Source: Sthenelais limicola (lineage: Eukaryota; Annelida; Polychaeta; Phyllodocida; Sigalionidae). From it: a stretch of DNA of 64,000 bases. The position numbers and the translations under genes were made by a program. Positions 41,473 through 52,021 of the stretch are shown in pieces; positions within the stretch are counted from its first letter, which is position 1; each line of letters starts with the position of its first letter. The stretch spans positions 135,580,755 through 135,644,754 of the forward strand of contig OW804094.1 of assembly GCA_942159475.1 (NCBI GenBank), written 5' to 3'. Below the pieces are notes generated by a model. It was not told where the DNA came from and ran no database searches. It saw only the letters and a program-made list of their open reading frames with translations.

Positions 41473-41687
41473 AGAGTGGATGAGAGGGTGAAGAAGTATT
41501 TTTGTTGAAGGGCAAATGGTAAGAGATGGGGCAGATAAGTAGTCTATAAAGTGCAAAGAGGTAGAAAGGGAGAGTCGTGTAGGGGAAATAGGAAGATATA
41601 GGTTAATCATAGTAAATGTCATGGTCAGAGGGAGAAGGTCATGGTCAGATAGAGAGATCAAAACAAGACAGACACACATATATATAG

Positions 41688-41917
41688 GGGTCAGATTTTC
41701 AGAAAATGTACAATTGGCAGATCTACATCGAGTCAATTCTGCTAATTTAAGACTGAAAAATGGGCAAAACTAGGTATATCTGAGTATATTTGGTATTGAG
41801 TTAATTTAAAGGATGTGTTTGCTTGTGTTAAACTGAATTTTGAACATCATTATTGTCTTAAATTTGTATTATTTGAAAGGATTGCTGAAGACAAATAAAT
41901 TTTCTGAAAATCTGACC
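41688..41917 (+). mobile_element. F1 element, copy 22
   Basis: GGGGTCAGATTTTCAGAAAA to AATTTTCTGAAAATCTGACC; the right end lacks the usual TTGTACA block. Confidence 0.85.
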
Positions 41918-41956
41918 CATATACCTCCATTGATAAAAGAAACGATACCTTATAAA

Positions 41957-42355
41957 TGTGATGTGTCACAGAAAATGAGTCGTAAAAATGGATTTTGAGG
42001 TACCATCATATGTGAAAGATGAGTTTAAGTGGATTCCTAATGATGTAATTATTTAGGAAATCGGAAAGGCATTTCTATATTTCTATATTTTATGTTTGAT
42101 TTTTGTATGCTTAAGAAATACTTTGCAATATTTCTGCGTGGACAGTCACTAGTAAAGTAGCTTTATATACTCCATATAGGATGATCTTAGAAACGAAAAG
42201 ATATATCTAATATACTGTCTCGAGATTTGGTACATGTATTCGTATGATTTAAACCGCTAGAACCCCTAAAATGAGAATATTCTAAATACAAAGAGATTTT
42301 GTGAATAAAATACTTACATCAATTTTGCAAACTCATTTCTCTGTAACACATCACA
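41957..42355 (+). mobile_element. F2 element, copy I
   Basis: TGTGATGTGTCACAGAAAAT to TTTCTCTGTAACACATCACA. Confidence 0.85.
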
Positions 42356-42460
42356 TATGAGCAGAAATATCCCATCTTATGAGATTTTGTTGGAAATTCC
42401 CCTCCAAAAATCGCCTAATCCTTATTTCTCCCTATTTCTAACATTGTAAATCATATATTT

Positions 42461-42678
42461 AGAAAGCTAAAGCATTAGGAGAAGTTTCCTAATCCCTAAG
42501 ACCCCTATAGGCTGCCGCGGCCGGTCCCAGACAAGCAGGCGTGACCATTAGTGCATGACGGCCACTAGTGCAGAACCACTGATGCAAAACAACAACAAAA
42601 TAGCCCATGCTTGGGTTCGATCTAGCAACCTTGTGATTAACAAGCGAGTGCCCTAACCATTACACTACTGAATCAGCT
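42461..42678 (-). mobile_element. SINE1 copy 1, tRNA-derived head
   Basis: On the minus strand the head reads TAGTGTAATGGTTAGGGCAC (A box) and then GGTTGCTAGATCGAACCC (B-box region). A body shared with 50680-50872 follows: CACTAGTGGCCGTCATGCAC, TAATGGTCACGCC, GGGGTCTT and a TTTAGCTTTC end. The anticodon region and tail are no longer tRNA-like. Confidence 0.85.
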
Positions 42679-42712
42679 ATCAATGTGAACAATGACTGCT
42701 AATAAGTCTGTG

Positions 42713-42840
42713 TGTGAGGGAGAGGGAGAGGGAGAGAGAAAAAAGACAGGAACAGAAAGAGAGAGAGATGGGGAGAGGTAGACAGGGAGATTGCAATTGA
42801 AAGAAAGTAAGAAAGAGATAGGCGGGAAAGGAGAGGAAGA
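42713..42840. repeat. GA-rich tract
   Basis: Irregular GAGAGG/GAAAG purine repeats. Confidence 0.85.
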
Positions 42841-42890
42841 GCAGGGAATATTTTTTTCAGGAATATATATATTCAATATATCAGGGTATA

Positions 42891-43350
42891 TGTGATGTGT
42901 TACAGGAAAATGTGTCACAAGTCTAAAAGAAAATATTGCTTTCCGCTTTTGATAGCTCAGTGCTCCCTCAAAATAATTCCGATCGGAATATAAAAATTAT
43001 CCCAGAATTCCCTGAATGTCAGGAAGACATCCCTGCTTTCAGATTTATAATCAGACGATTAGTTTCTTCGTAATAAATTATTTCCGTCGGCCGCATCAAG
43101 TCGTTCGAATCGATATAAAACGTATTTTACATCATTATTATATATCAATATTTTTCAAAGTAATTTATTCACAAGATCTCTTTGTTAGAATGTTCCTATT
43201 TTTGGTAGCTTTATTGCTTTTAGTGATATAGATATATGTCAAGATATTGCATTGAATATATCCTTGTGTTTTGAAGGTTATTGGATAGAATATATCTAGT
43301 TACTTTATTAGTAATTGTCCACCGAGAGATACTTCAAACATAAATATATT
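42891..43350 (-). mobile_element. F2 element, copy J (with foreign middle, right end lost)
   Basis: Left end TGTGATGTGTTACAGGAAAA. Unrelated sequence occupies about 42930-43140, after which F2 interior (TATTTTTCAAAGTAATTTAT) resumes. Confidence 0.65.
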
Positions 43351-44872
43351 AATCATGGAATTTAGAATAATAAAATAATTCGATTTTATTTCTGGTAGGA
43401 TATACTTTCTCACCATACACCTATTTCATGCTACAATGCTACAAGGGAATATGGATTCATATTCGCACCTAGTTATATACAGAGAAAGCCTTATGGGAGG
43501 TGTTACTTAAGACAATGGCTAGGCAAGCCTTCCCATTTGGGCGCGCTTGAGTGATTGCCTAATCCCCGCATTGTGTTAACTCAATGACTGATACCGCGTG
43601 GAATTATATTATATTATAATTATGCAATGCACATGACACACTACGCTATTGCATACTAGTTCTAGGAATTTTTCTTAGCGTGTATACCAACATTTTGATT
43701 GATTTTATGGCTTTGTAAGGGAAATTTGAATGAAGGATTGTCATTCTGATTGCAATGCAGAATTGTGTCAGCCACATCCCCTTGTCTTAGACATTCACTC
43801 AGGGGCGGATCCAGGGGGTGGCCTGGGGGGCACGTGCCCCCCCTAGACCCCACCTCATAAAAAATATTTTGAGGCAAAATTTTGATAGTTCCAATGCAAA
43901 ACAATGCAAAACAAATCAAAAGATTCCTCATGTATATACAAAGACCCAATTGATGCTTTGCAACTGCATCCCCATGAATCAAAATTATATGTTAAATGGG
44001 ATTTCCGATTGTGTTCCTGACAGAATGTATGCTAGCTTAGTAGCTTTGAAGCCTGAGTCATCACACCAAATCATGTTGTCCAAATAAATTTGGACTAAGA
44101 AGCAATGTGTCCAGTATTAGGCCTACTCTAATATTAAATACGCATCGTAATGCTCATATCACTGCATATACATGTGTATCAAAGCAAGTCAAAAAAGAAA
44201 TGACTGCAATAGACTATCAATGATTATGTTTTTTGTAAATCTTTTACAATTTTTTGCCACTTCCAAGGACCTGGACCAGACTTGCACATTATGTAATAGC
44301 TCTCATCCAGTATCCAAAGAGGGTAAAAGATTTACAAAAAGTATCCCTAATGAGGTTAGGCTCACACCAACACCTGTACTCTTTTGAATGACATGAGTGA
44401 ATAACTACTCAATGTTACTTCACTTTCCCACCGAAAAAATCCCTTGAAAAACATTATGGAAAATAAAATAAAACAATAAAACAATGAAAATAATTCATTG
44501 GACCGCCCCTCAATTAGTCTACTCAAGACAGTGTAAGAAGGGAAGAGAACTAAAACACTAACAAAGCACCTGATGAGGCCCTTAGCCGAAACCGCTCCAA
44601 AAAACCAGCCATCTTATATTTCAAAAAGAAATTATAAAACTAACAAATGTATAAGAAAACACTAGACACATAACCCCACCCTCCCTCCAATCACCAAAAC
44701 ACAACCCCACCCCTTCTCCCCCCTCCCTTCCCCTTTGCCAACTCTACTCAACAAGACTAGAGTCTAGTACAAATCTAGTGCAAGTCTAAACACTACACAT
44801 ATATGGACTGGATCGAGGTCACATGACCCAGGGATCAGGGATCTGGCGGGAATTCCAAACCCAAAACCAGGG

Positions 44873-44907
44873 TATAAAAAGAGCCCAGGTACACCAGATT
44901 GTCATTC
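44873..44907 (+). promoter_or_regulatory. TATA box plus initiator inside the hAT-like element
   Basis: GGTATAAAAAG with TATA starting at 44873, and TCATTC at 44902-44907 whose A is 31 bp downstream, matching the TATA-to-initiator spacing of animal RNA polymerase II promoters (initiator TCAKTY). An AATAAA follows near 45024. Could be the remains of an LTR (U3-R) or a captured promoter. Confidence 0.45.
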
Positions 44908-45826
44908 AGCGGTCGTGCAGGTTAGGTGTTACAAGCTTCGTCTACCTTATATATCAATGATTATGTTTTGAATTTCACAAGTATGAAATTCTCTCCTAGT
45001 CCAATTAAACATATGACATCTGAATAAACCATATAATGTTTTATTCCAATAGTCTTTCCTAATCTTGAATTCATCAATCCATTTGAGCAATTACTCCTAC
45101 ACTTCAGGAAATATCTCATGCGTTTAAATGGCATGCCAAATAGGGAAACAAATATCTAGAAATTCAAATACCCATTTTCCCTGCAAATTATCAGAAAATG
45201 GTGTTGAAGTTAATTGTATGTTATTTCCTTTTGAGGAGACATCTAAGATTAGGGCAAAATATTATAACTGTCCCAATTGCAGTATGAAGTTATAATTCAT
45301 GAATTTTATTTTTTCCTCCACTGATTTAGTACACGATATAATATTTATGCAACTTCACCTGATGTACACTACTATTACGATTTTTTTCATTTTTTCTAAT
45401 ACAGGGCTATTCTCTTCTTTTTATTCTTCGGAAACCCTCTATTATTTCACCTCTGGAATGAAGTGCCCATAGACTTTGTATAGACTCGCTATATGCAAGT
45501 GAGCGGGAAGAAATATGTTTCATTCATCCCTAGGGACGAAACAGATGACCCAGTTTCTCCATCTGCGTTTTCATTGGCTATTCCGAAAGTAGGCCAGCGT
45601 TGTCATAGGGACACGCCATGCCATGATGTTACGTCCTCCGCTAAGCATTGTAAGTGCGGCGGCCTTCGTCAACGTCACGACGGCCGTCATGAATTAAAAC
45701 GTCAAAGGAATTCCATGCCACAGCCTTGATGTGTTTCTCTCGCAGTAAGTTACCGTAATTAAAAGCAATCTAATATGTTTAAAATCGTTTGTAAGAGGTC
45801 AAATAAATCTCGAACTAACCTTGGTC

Positions 45827-45947
45827 CTGTCTGTGGCATGTTTCTTCACCTTGTTTCCGGCGTGAGGAATCCCTCGGTGCTACGCTACGCTCCGCACCTC
45901 GGGATTCCTCACGCCTTCAACTCGGTGAAGAAACATGCCACAGACAG
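45827..45947. repeat. Long hairpin H4
   Basis: Outer arms CTGTCTGTGGCATGTTTCTT... / ...AAGAAACATGCCACAGACAG (24 bp, perfect), inner arms GGCGTGAGGAATCCC / GGGATTCCTCACGCC, and a loop with GTGCTACGCTACGCTCCGCAC. Confidence 0.92.
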
Positions 45948-46844
45948 CACCGCGGTCAGTTCTATATATTTATGGTATTTAAGAATCATTGAACCCTGGT
46001 CATGTCTTTAATGTAACTGAAAATATTTCTATATTATGTACCTTCTGAACCTTAAAGGATTGTTCTGATGGGCCTTAAAACCAGCAGAATGCTTTAAAAC
46101 AATACTCAATATACAAGAACAAATCCTGAGGTATCTTGTCTCTTGCAGGCCACTATATGGTAGCTTGGACCCACTACACTCTCATATATTTCTGAGGAGA
46201 ACCCTGAATGGAGATCCATATTTCTCCTACTCAATTAAGGACACTTCAAGGCAGAGTTCCCATAATCAGTAATTTTGATTGTGGGGTTTTAAGGGCCTTA
46301 AAAATCAGTAATTTTCAAAGTGCATCAGTAATTTTAGATTTGAGGCTCAGAGCCCTGTAGAATGTGCTCAACTGGCACTCATTTTGAAAGTTCTACAAAA
46401 AATTCCTGGGGGACCATGCACTCTGACCCATAGGTATATATATTGTGGCTATGACACTGTTGGGTCATTATTCTAAACCAGCTTTTTTAGGTTTTTTTTC
46501 ATCCCAGGAATGAAAAATAAATCTAATTTTAACAAGCGAAATTTTGCCAGAATTATTCCTTTAAAATGAAGAGGTCATATTTTAAAGACATTTTTTGGCA
46601 TGTTAACCATTTTCTTTGTAAAAATTGTGCTAATTAGCCCCCTCCCACCACCCATAAATGTCCTGAATGAGGACTGCTTGTGCCCCCCCTAGGGTCTAAC
46701 TCCTGGATCCGCCCCTGATTCACTGAACAGAGGCAGGTGTTCATATTCCTGAGATACTGTCACATTGGCAAGACGGATAGCTCGGGGCCATTCCTTTGTT
46801 TTGAAAAGGACAAATGCTGGGGATTTTTAAAGCAGCACTCTCAG

Positions 46845-47118
46845 CTTCCATCGGTCAAAATCCAGATATTTTCTTCTGTGTGTTCCATTCTTTTCCAACC
46901 CATCTAAAGGTCATTTGACTCAAATTTTGGAAGATTTTGTCCAGTTCTTTTTGCTACAGGACTGTTGAAATATCCTCGTTTGTATTTTGAGGATCCGCCC
47001 AAGTCCCTTCCTACGGTGACTTCACTTATTATCGCTCATCAGCGTGAGTTTTCTCTCAGCGATTACACTTTAAATTCTTGTATAAACATGGAACACCAGC
47101 AGAATATTGACGAATTCA
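46845..47118 (+). repeat. Dispersed repeat R10, copy 2
   Basis: Inverted relative to 2045-2300, 44 kb away. It starts about 130 bp after the hAT-like element. Confidence 0.7.
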
Positions 47119-47151
47119 GAAGACATATGTTGAGTTAGCCTAATATCATGT

Positions 47152-47353
47152 GGGTGAAATCACCAGAAAATGTACAGTTACCCTTCACCAAACCTCTCAA
47201 ATAATCCACATTTCAGACAAAAACAAGGTTCAAAGTCCAACATGACTAAACAGATTGTTTGAATCAAGGCAATATCAAATAATATTCAGATCTACCTAGT
47301 ATTTACCAAAATGTGTAGATCTACCGATTGTACATTTTCGGAAGATCTGACCC
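47152..47353 (-). mobile_element. F1 element, copy 23
   Basis: GGGTGAAATCACCAGAAAAT to TTTTCGGAAGATCTGACCC, with ATGT on both sides; slightly shortened inside. Confidence 0.87.
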
Positions 47354-47670
47354 ATGTCATAATAGCTGAGAATGCAGCTTTGGGACGAAGGCGAATAGTA
47401 TAGATCATGACAAGGACGGTGAGATATTTCACTGGCCCTACCAAGCTGGCATTTTTATGATCTATATGATAGGAACGATGCTAGAGGCCGAACAATACAT
47501 CACAGTAATGCTCATTTCAAAGCCCAAGTGAAATAGCATTATTGTTGCCTTAGCTTAGTTATGATTCTCGTTTGAAACCCACACTCTCCCTCTGGCTGTC
47601 CCCTAATGTGTACCCGAATGGGAGGTAACACGACAACAAGGCTTGGGTTCAAATTGGTCTATTAATATAT
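47354..47670. other. Unassigned intron sequence
   Basis: No named repeat or exon. Confidence 0.4.
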
Positions 47671-47904
47671 GGGTCAGATTTTCAGAAAATGTACAATTGG
47701 CAGCTGTACACATTTAGTAAATTCTGCTAAATTAGGTGGAAATTTGGTCAATACTAGGTAAATTCGAGTATATTCGGCATTGCATTGATTCTAGCAATCT
47801 GTTTGGTTAGGTTGAACTGTATTTTGAACTTATTTTCGTCTGAAATTCGGGTTATTTGAGAGGACTGGTGAAGGTGAATTGTACATTTTCTGAAAATCTG
47901 ACCC
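47671..47904 (+). mobile_element. F1 element, copy 24
   Basis: GGGTCAGATTTTCAGAAAAT to ATTTTCTGAAAATCTGACCC, with ATAT on both sides. Confidence 0.9.
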
Positions 47905-47907
47905 ATA

Positions 47908-48320
47908 TGGGATGCGTTTCAGGAAAATGAGTCCCAAGTTGCAAAAATAGATTTTTAGATACCATTACATTTGAAAAGAGGAGATCAAGCCGATTCCAAT
48001 GGTGGTAAACATTAAGGACATTAAACAATAAGGATGTCTATATTTTAAGTTTGATATTTCTATGTCTGAAAAAAGGTTTTCAATATTTTTGGGTTAAACA
48101 ATTACTAGTAAAGTAGGTAAATGTACTCCATAGGATGGTCTTAGAAATGCGTGAATATAGCCAATACACTATACTGAAATTTGGTTCATGTATTCATAAG
48201 ACCTATAAGACTAGATACTCCAAAAATGAGAACATTCCAAAAAAGAGATCTTGTAAATAAATGACTTTTTAAAATATGAATTTTTGCGACTTGTGACTCA
48301 TTTTCCTGAAACGCATCACA
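47908..48320 (+). mobile_element. F2 element, copy K
   Basis: TGGGATGCGTTTCAGGAAAA to TTTTCCTGAAACGCATCACA, flanked by TA. The left TA is part of the ATAT duplication of the F1 copy next to it. Confidence 0.9.
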
Positions 48321-48539
48321 TATAGCAGTTGCTTGCTGCTTATTAGAATTACTGCTATAACTGGTATATACCGTGGTCAAACGCAGAATCGTGTAAACCT
48401 GAGTCAAATATATCTGTAATAAATTGTAGTCTCTTATAGTTTATTTGTTACTTGCCCGTTTATATGGGTAATAAATGATATATTATAATTATGATATGAC
48501 CCGGAAGTACAAGAAGTGTCAAAAGATAATGACGGAGGA

Positions 48540-48690
48540 GACAACAATGATAATGATGATAATAGTAAGAGCAAGAAAGAGAAGAAAAAGAAGAAGAAGA
48601 AGAAGAAGAAGAAGAAGGAAAAAAAAGAAGAAGAAGAAGAAGAAGGAGGAGGAGGAGAAAATGAAGGACGGGGAAGGAGAAGAGGAGAAG
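48540..48690 (+). repeat. GAA/GAG-rich purine tract
   Basis: Mostly AAG and AGG units, merging into an F1 copy whose left end it has replaced. Confidence 0.9.
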
Positions 48691-48694
48691 AAGA

Positions 48695-48890
48695 TAGAAA
48701 ATGTACAATTGGCAGCTGTACAAATTTAGTGAATTCTGTTAAATTAGGCGGAAATTTGGCCAATATTGCATTGATTCTAGCAATCTGTTTGGTTAGGTTG
48801 AACTGTATTTGAACTTTATTTTCGTCTGAAATTAGGGTTATTTGAGAGAATTGGCGAAGTTGAATTGTACATTTTCCGAAAATCTGACCC
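48695..48890 (+). mobile_element. F1 element, copy 25 (left end replaced by purine repeat)
   Basis: Starts at AGAAAATGTACAATTGGCAG and ends ATTTTCCGAAAATCTGACCC. Confidence 0.85.
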
Positions 48891-48984
48891 ATAAATACAT
48901 GGACAAAAGCATACAAGAATCGGAAAAGGATTAGGAAAGGAAGACAAATAAGATTAAATACTATCAAATAACTGATTTCCTTAC

Positions 48985-49195
48985 CTATAAACGGCTAGAG
49001 CATGAACTTTATAAACTTGTTGCAGATCTCGCTGTTTCTCACGTGGTGTGAATTTGATAGTTCCGTCAGGCTGCTCACCGCTTTTCTCACCCGGTATGCA
49101 GCTGTAGACCACGCCTATCGGCCTGTCAATCATCAGCTCGGGCCGCCCACTTGCATTGGATTGGTTGCGAAGAACAGTGCACGCCCCCACCTCGG
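48985..49195 (-). CDS. Exon of an unidentified secreted or membrane protein gene (first of three exons seen)
   Basis: A 211-nt exon on the minus strand between acceptor TTCTATTTTCCAG and donor TATAG then GTAAGG. It begins with two bases of a split codon, so an earlier exon exists upstream, and ends with two bases that the 40894-41062 exon completes. The 69 codons include ACTVLRNQSNASGRPEL, MIDRPIGVVYSCIPGEKSG and LQQVYKVHALAVY. There are two cysteines and two N-glycosylation sequons (NQS, NAS). No membrane helix. GC content and codon-like periodicity contrast with the AT-rich flanks. Together the three exons give 192 residues of an apparently extracellular region. Name and function unknown. 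Confidence 0.8.
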
Positions 49196-49308
49196 CTGGA
49201 AAATAGAAAATTATACAACTGGGTCAGATTTTCAGAAAATGTACAATTGGCAGCTCTACACATTTAGCAAATTCTGCTAAATTAGGCTGCAATATGGTCA
49301 ATATACTA

Positions 49309-50988
49309 CACTCTCCCGCGCGCCGTACCCGCGCAATACGGAGCTGCAAGTTTTTTCGTCTTCAGTGAGACGATTTTTGTCTACAGAGCACCGCGAACGC
49401 TACTGGTGAACTGTGGTGACGAAATTGCCTGAACTTCTGATACGAAAAATGGTCATTTGAATCACGGAGACGAAATTTGATACGCTCCGTATTCGTGCTC
49501 CGTTTTTCGTATTGATATGTTATATTGTGTCCATGCAACGATCAAGAAAAAGGTAGAACAAATAGTGCTAAAATAATGTGTGTGAAAATGATGCCACACA
49601 CCCATGCGTATGGGTAAGCGAAATGGGGCATTGCCAAGTGTTAAAACTTAAATGTGTGATGTTGCTGCTATACTTAGGTATAGGATAGTGTATTCTATTC
49701 AGAGAGGTCAAGACAGAATCAGGCCGGAATGGGCCCCCCACTTCTTCCAGAACAAACATTATTATAGAAAGTGATGAGAGAGTCGGATATCCTGTTGCAT
49801 AATCCTGTTCTGATATACTGTTAACGTTTATTCTCCCTCCCTGAATGAGGCGTGTTTACATATATGATATAGGTAAATGGCCCCACTAATATTGATGAAA
49901 TGAAAGAGAAAATATACTGTATCCACCCTTCCCCTCGTCCACCCTTGTGGGATAATAACTGGTCGGCACCGTGAAGCTTACCTATAAGGTGAAACTTATT
50001 AAATATTGTTTTAACCTAAGGTATATGGTTGCAATGCGGCGGCCAGAGATTGGCTATTTCCACGGCGGGAAAAAATGGTAGAGAAATGAAAATTATTACT
50101 GTAGTATGTCTATTTATTAGCTTTAAAATGATACCAGGGTGGACAGGATCGGTTGGTTGAAATTATAAAGTCTCATTTTAAATCTAATAAGTATAGAGTG
50201 AGTCTGAACGAAGCCTTTGAACCTGTGATAGGTAGATAATAGGTATGTGGTTGGTATTTTGGCCTTTGCTCGGCGGCAAATAGGCCTATAGAATAACCAA
50301 AATATTCCTCCTAGAGCCCTTGAATAAATCTTTCAGAAAAGTCCAGGGCGGAGCCAATCTGATGGAAAGTGGAGAAGCTAAGCGCCTGCGAAACAGCAGA
50401 GTGTGAAATAAAAATAGAGCTAAAAATAAGGGTTTGTACCTAGGCCTATGTTAGGTAGTAACCCTGAGATGAAACCTTTTGTACACTGTTAGAGGATTAT
50501 AACAAAAAGCCAACCTATTACTACACAGGTCTAGGGTGATTGACTATTACACTCAATTATCAAGTGATTATAGGACCATGCGTTTTAAAAAAAATGCGTG
50601 ACAATGTACCAAGTGCATAGGTGTAACTGGGGGGAAAAGACCAGGTTTTGACTATCTGTTGAGCGGATGCCTTCATCAATTTCGGTGGTGTAGTGGGGTA
50701 GAAGCTCGCCTGTGAATCCTAAGGTTGCTAGATCGAACCCAAGCATTGGTAAGTTTTTTTTCTCTGTTTCTCACTAGTGGCCGTCATACACTAATGGTCA
50801 CGCCAGCTTGTCTGGCACTGGCCGGCCGGCCGGCCGTAGGGGTCTTCCTAATCCTTTAGCTTTCCCAGGTTATTATTTACCCGTCGCGGGTACGAAAAAC
50901 GGCTGAGACGAAAAAAATCGTATCAAAAGTGGGTACAAGAAATTCGTATTCATTTTCGTATCGGGCGGATACGGCGGGCGGGACAGTG
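49309..50988. mobile_element. 1.68-kb CACT-ended DNA transposon (CACTA/EnSpm-like), non-autonomous
   Basis: Ends CACTCTCCCGCGCGCCGTAC and, at the right, GTATCGGG...ACGGCGGGCGGGACAGTG. The inverted repeats agree over about 35 bp with a few changes. TA stands on both sides, and removing the element restores the F1 reading. Subterminal regions carry repeated TTTTCGT(C/A) motifs in inverted orientation, with CGTATTCG variants, as transposase-binding arrays do. CACT ends and a 2-3 bp duplication fit CACTA/EnSpm elements of animals, but the assignment is tentative. No transposase. It contains a SINE1 copy. Confidence 0.82.
50680..50872 (+). mobile_element. SINE1 copy 2, inside the CACT-ended element
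   Basis: Head TGGTGTAGTGGGGTAGAAGC and GGTTGCTAGATCGAACCC (A- and B-box regions), then the shared body CACTAGTGGCCGTCATACAC. A GGCC tandem run (CCGGCCGGCCGGCCGGCCG) replaces the single CCGGCCGCGGC of copy 1. Confidence 0.85.
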
Positions 50989-51462
50989 TAGGTAAATTCG
51001 AGTATATTCGGCATTGCATTGATTCTAGCAATCTGTTTGGTTAGGTTGAACTGTATTTTTAACTTTATTTTCGTCTGAAATGTGGGTTATTTGAGAGGAT
51101 TGGTAAAGGCCAATTGTACATTTTCTGACAATCTGACCCATCTAGAGAGAAAGAAAGAGATCCCTGGTCGCATTGTTAGGATCAGATCGTATTACATTCG
51201 GTCCAGGCAGGTCTAGGCCCTCCGTTCCGCATCCCGACTAATTGAGTTCAAATTAACTTGACTTTGAGTTCGTAATTGGTGAGGGGCAGAATGATAATTG
51301 GGAGCAGCCGATTCTTCTTTAATTCACTTGAGAGTCAGCCAGATAGAAAGATACAACTCAGATTGTACACACAGTGATCTGTAGCTGGGAAAATGTTTTA
51401 ATAATTGATGATGACCTTTAACAAGCATGCGTTCACTGGAAAGGGTGATCTCTTGAGGTTTT

Positions 51463-51943
51463 GGGTCAGATTTTCAGAAAATTCACAATGAGCAGTTCCA
51501 CACATTTGGTAACTTCTGCTAGATTAGACTGAACAGTTATGAATATTGGATTTGGGTCAGATTTTAAGATAATGTACAATTGGCAGCTGTACACATTTAG
51601 TTAAATCTGCTAAATTAGGCTGCAATTTGGTCAATACTAGGTAAATTCGAGTATATTCAGCATTGCATTGATTCTAGCAATCTGTTTGGTTAGGTTGAAC
51701 TGTATTTTGAACGTTATTTTCGTCTGAAATATAGGTTATTTGAGAAGATGGGTGAAGGTGAATTGTACATTTTCTGAAAATCTGACCCATTTATCAGAGT
51801 ATCTCTGGGGTTGTGTTGATAAAAAAAGATGTCTCTTTCATGAACTGCGTTAAACTGTATTTTGAACGTCACTTTTCTCTTAAATTAGGATCATTTGATA
51901 GCATTGGTGAAGGTGAATTGTACATTTTCTGAAAATCTGACTA
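51463..51943 (+). mobile_element. F1 element, copy 27 (outer), split by another F1
   Basis: Left piece 51463-51553, right piece 51789-51943 ending TTTTCTGAAAATCTGACTA; TTTT on both sides. Confidence 0.88.
51554..51788 (+). mobile_element. F1 element, copy 28, nested in copy 27
   Basis: Complete copy, GGGTCAGATTTTAAGATAAT to ATTTTCTGAAAATCTGACCC, with ATTT directly on both sides inside the older copy. Confidence 0.93.
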
Positions 51944-52021
51944 TTTTAGTTCTTTAGACAGACGCTGTCTGGACTGTGACGTCAGGTGGCGCTTCAGTAG
52001 CATTGTGCTTGATTTCTGACC

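Larger units (their letters stand above)
43800..46717. mobile_element. 2.9-kb hAT-like element without transposase
   Basis: Terminal inverted repeats CAGGGGCGGATCCAGG(G) and CTGGATCCGCCCCTG. ATTCACT lies on both sides (43793-43799 and 46718-46724), a 7-bp match where hAT elements make 8-bp duplications. CAGGGGCGGATCC-type ends are commonly seen on hAT elements. Subterminal GGCACGTGCCCCCCCTAG at the left resembles GTGCCCCCCCTAGG at the right in inverse. The 2,918-bp interior has no transposase-like frame. It contains a core promoter-like site and hairpin H4, so it may be a carrier of captured DNA. Confidence 0.82.
49221..51139 (+). mobile_element. F1 element, copy 26, split by a 1.68-kb element
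   Basis: Left half 49221-49306 (GGGTCAGATTTTCAGAAAAT onward), right half from 50991 (GGTAAATTCGAGTATATTCG) to TTTTCTGACAATCTGACCC. Confidence 0.9.

Noticed and set aside
42600..42678. tRNA gene (also considered for the head at 50680-50760)
   Set aside because: A and B boxes are present, but the acceptor stem and anticodon arm do not form and both copies continue into a shared SINE body.
45493..45729. 78-codon plus-strand frame inside the hAT-like element
   Set aside because: No similarity to hAT transposases that I can see and no partner exon.
48434..48967. 177-codon minus-strand frame
   Set aside because: Spans a purine microsatellite and an F1 element; no coding signal outside them.
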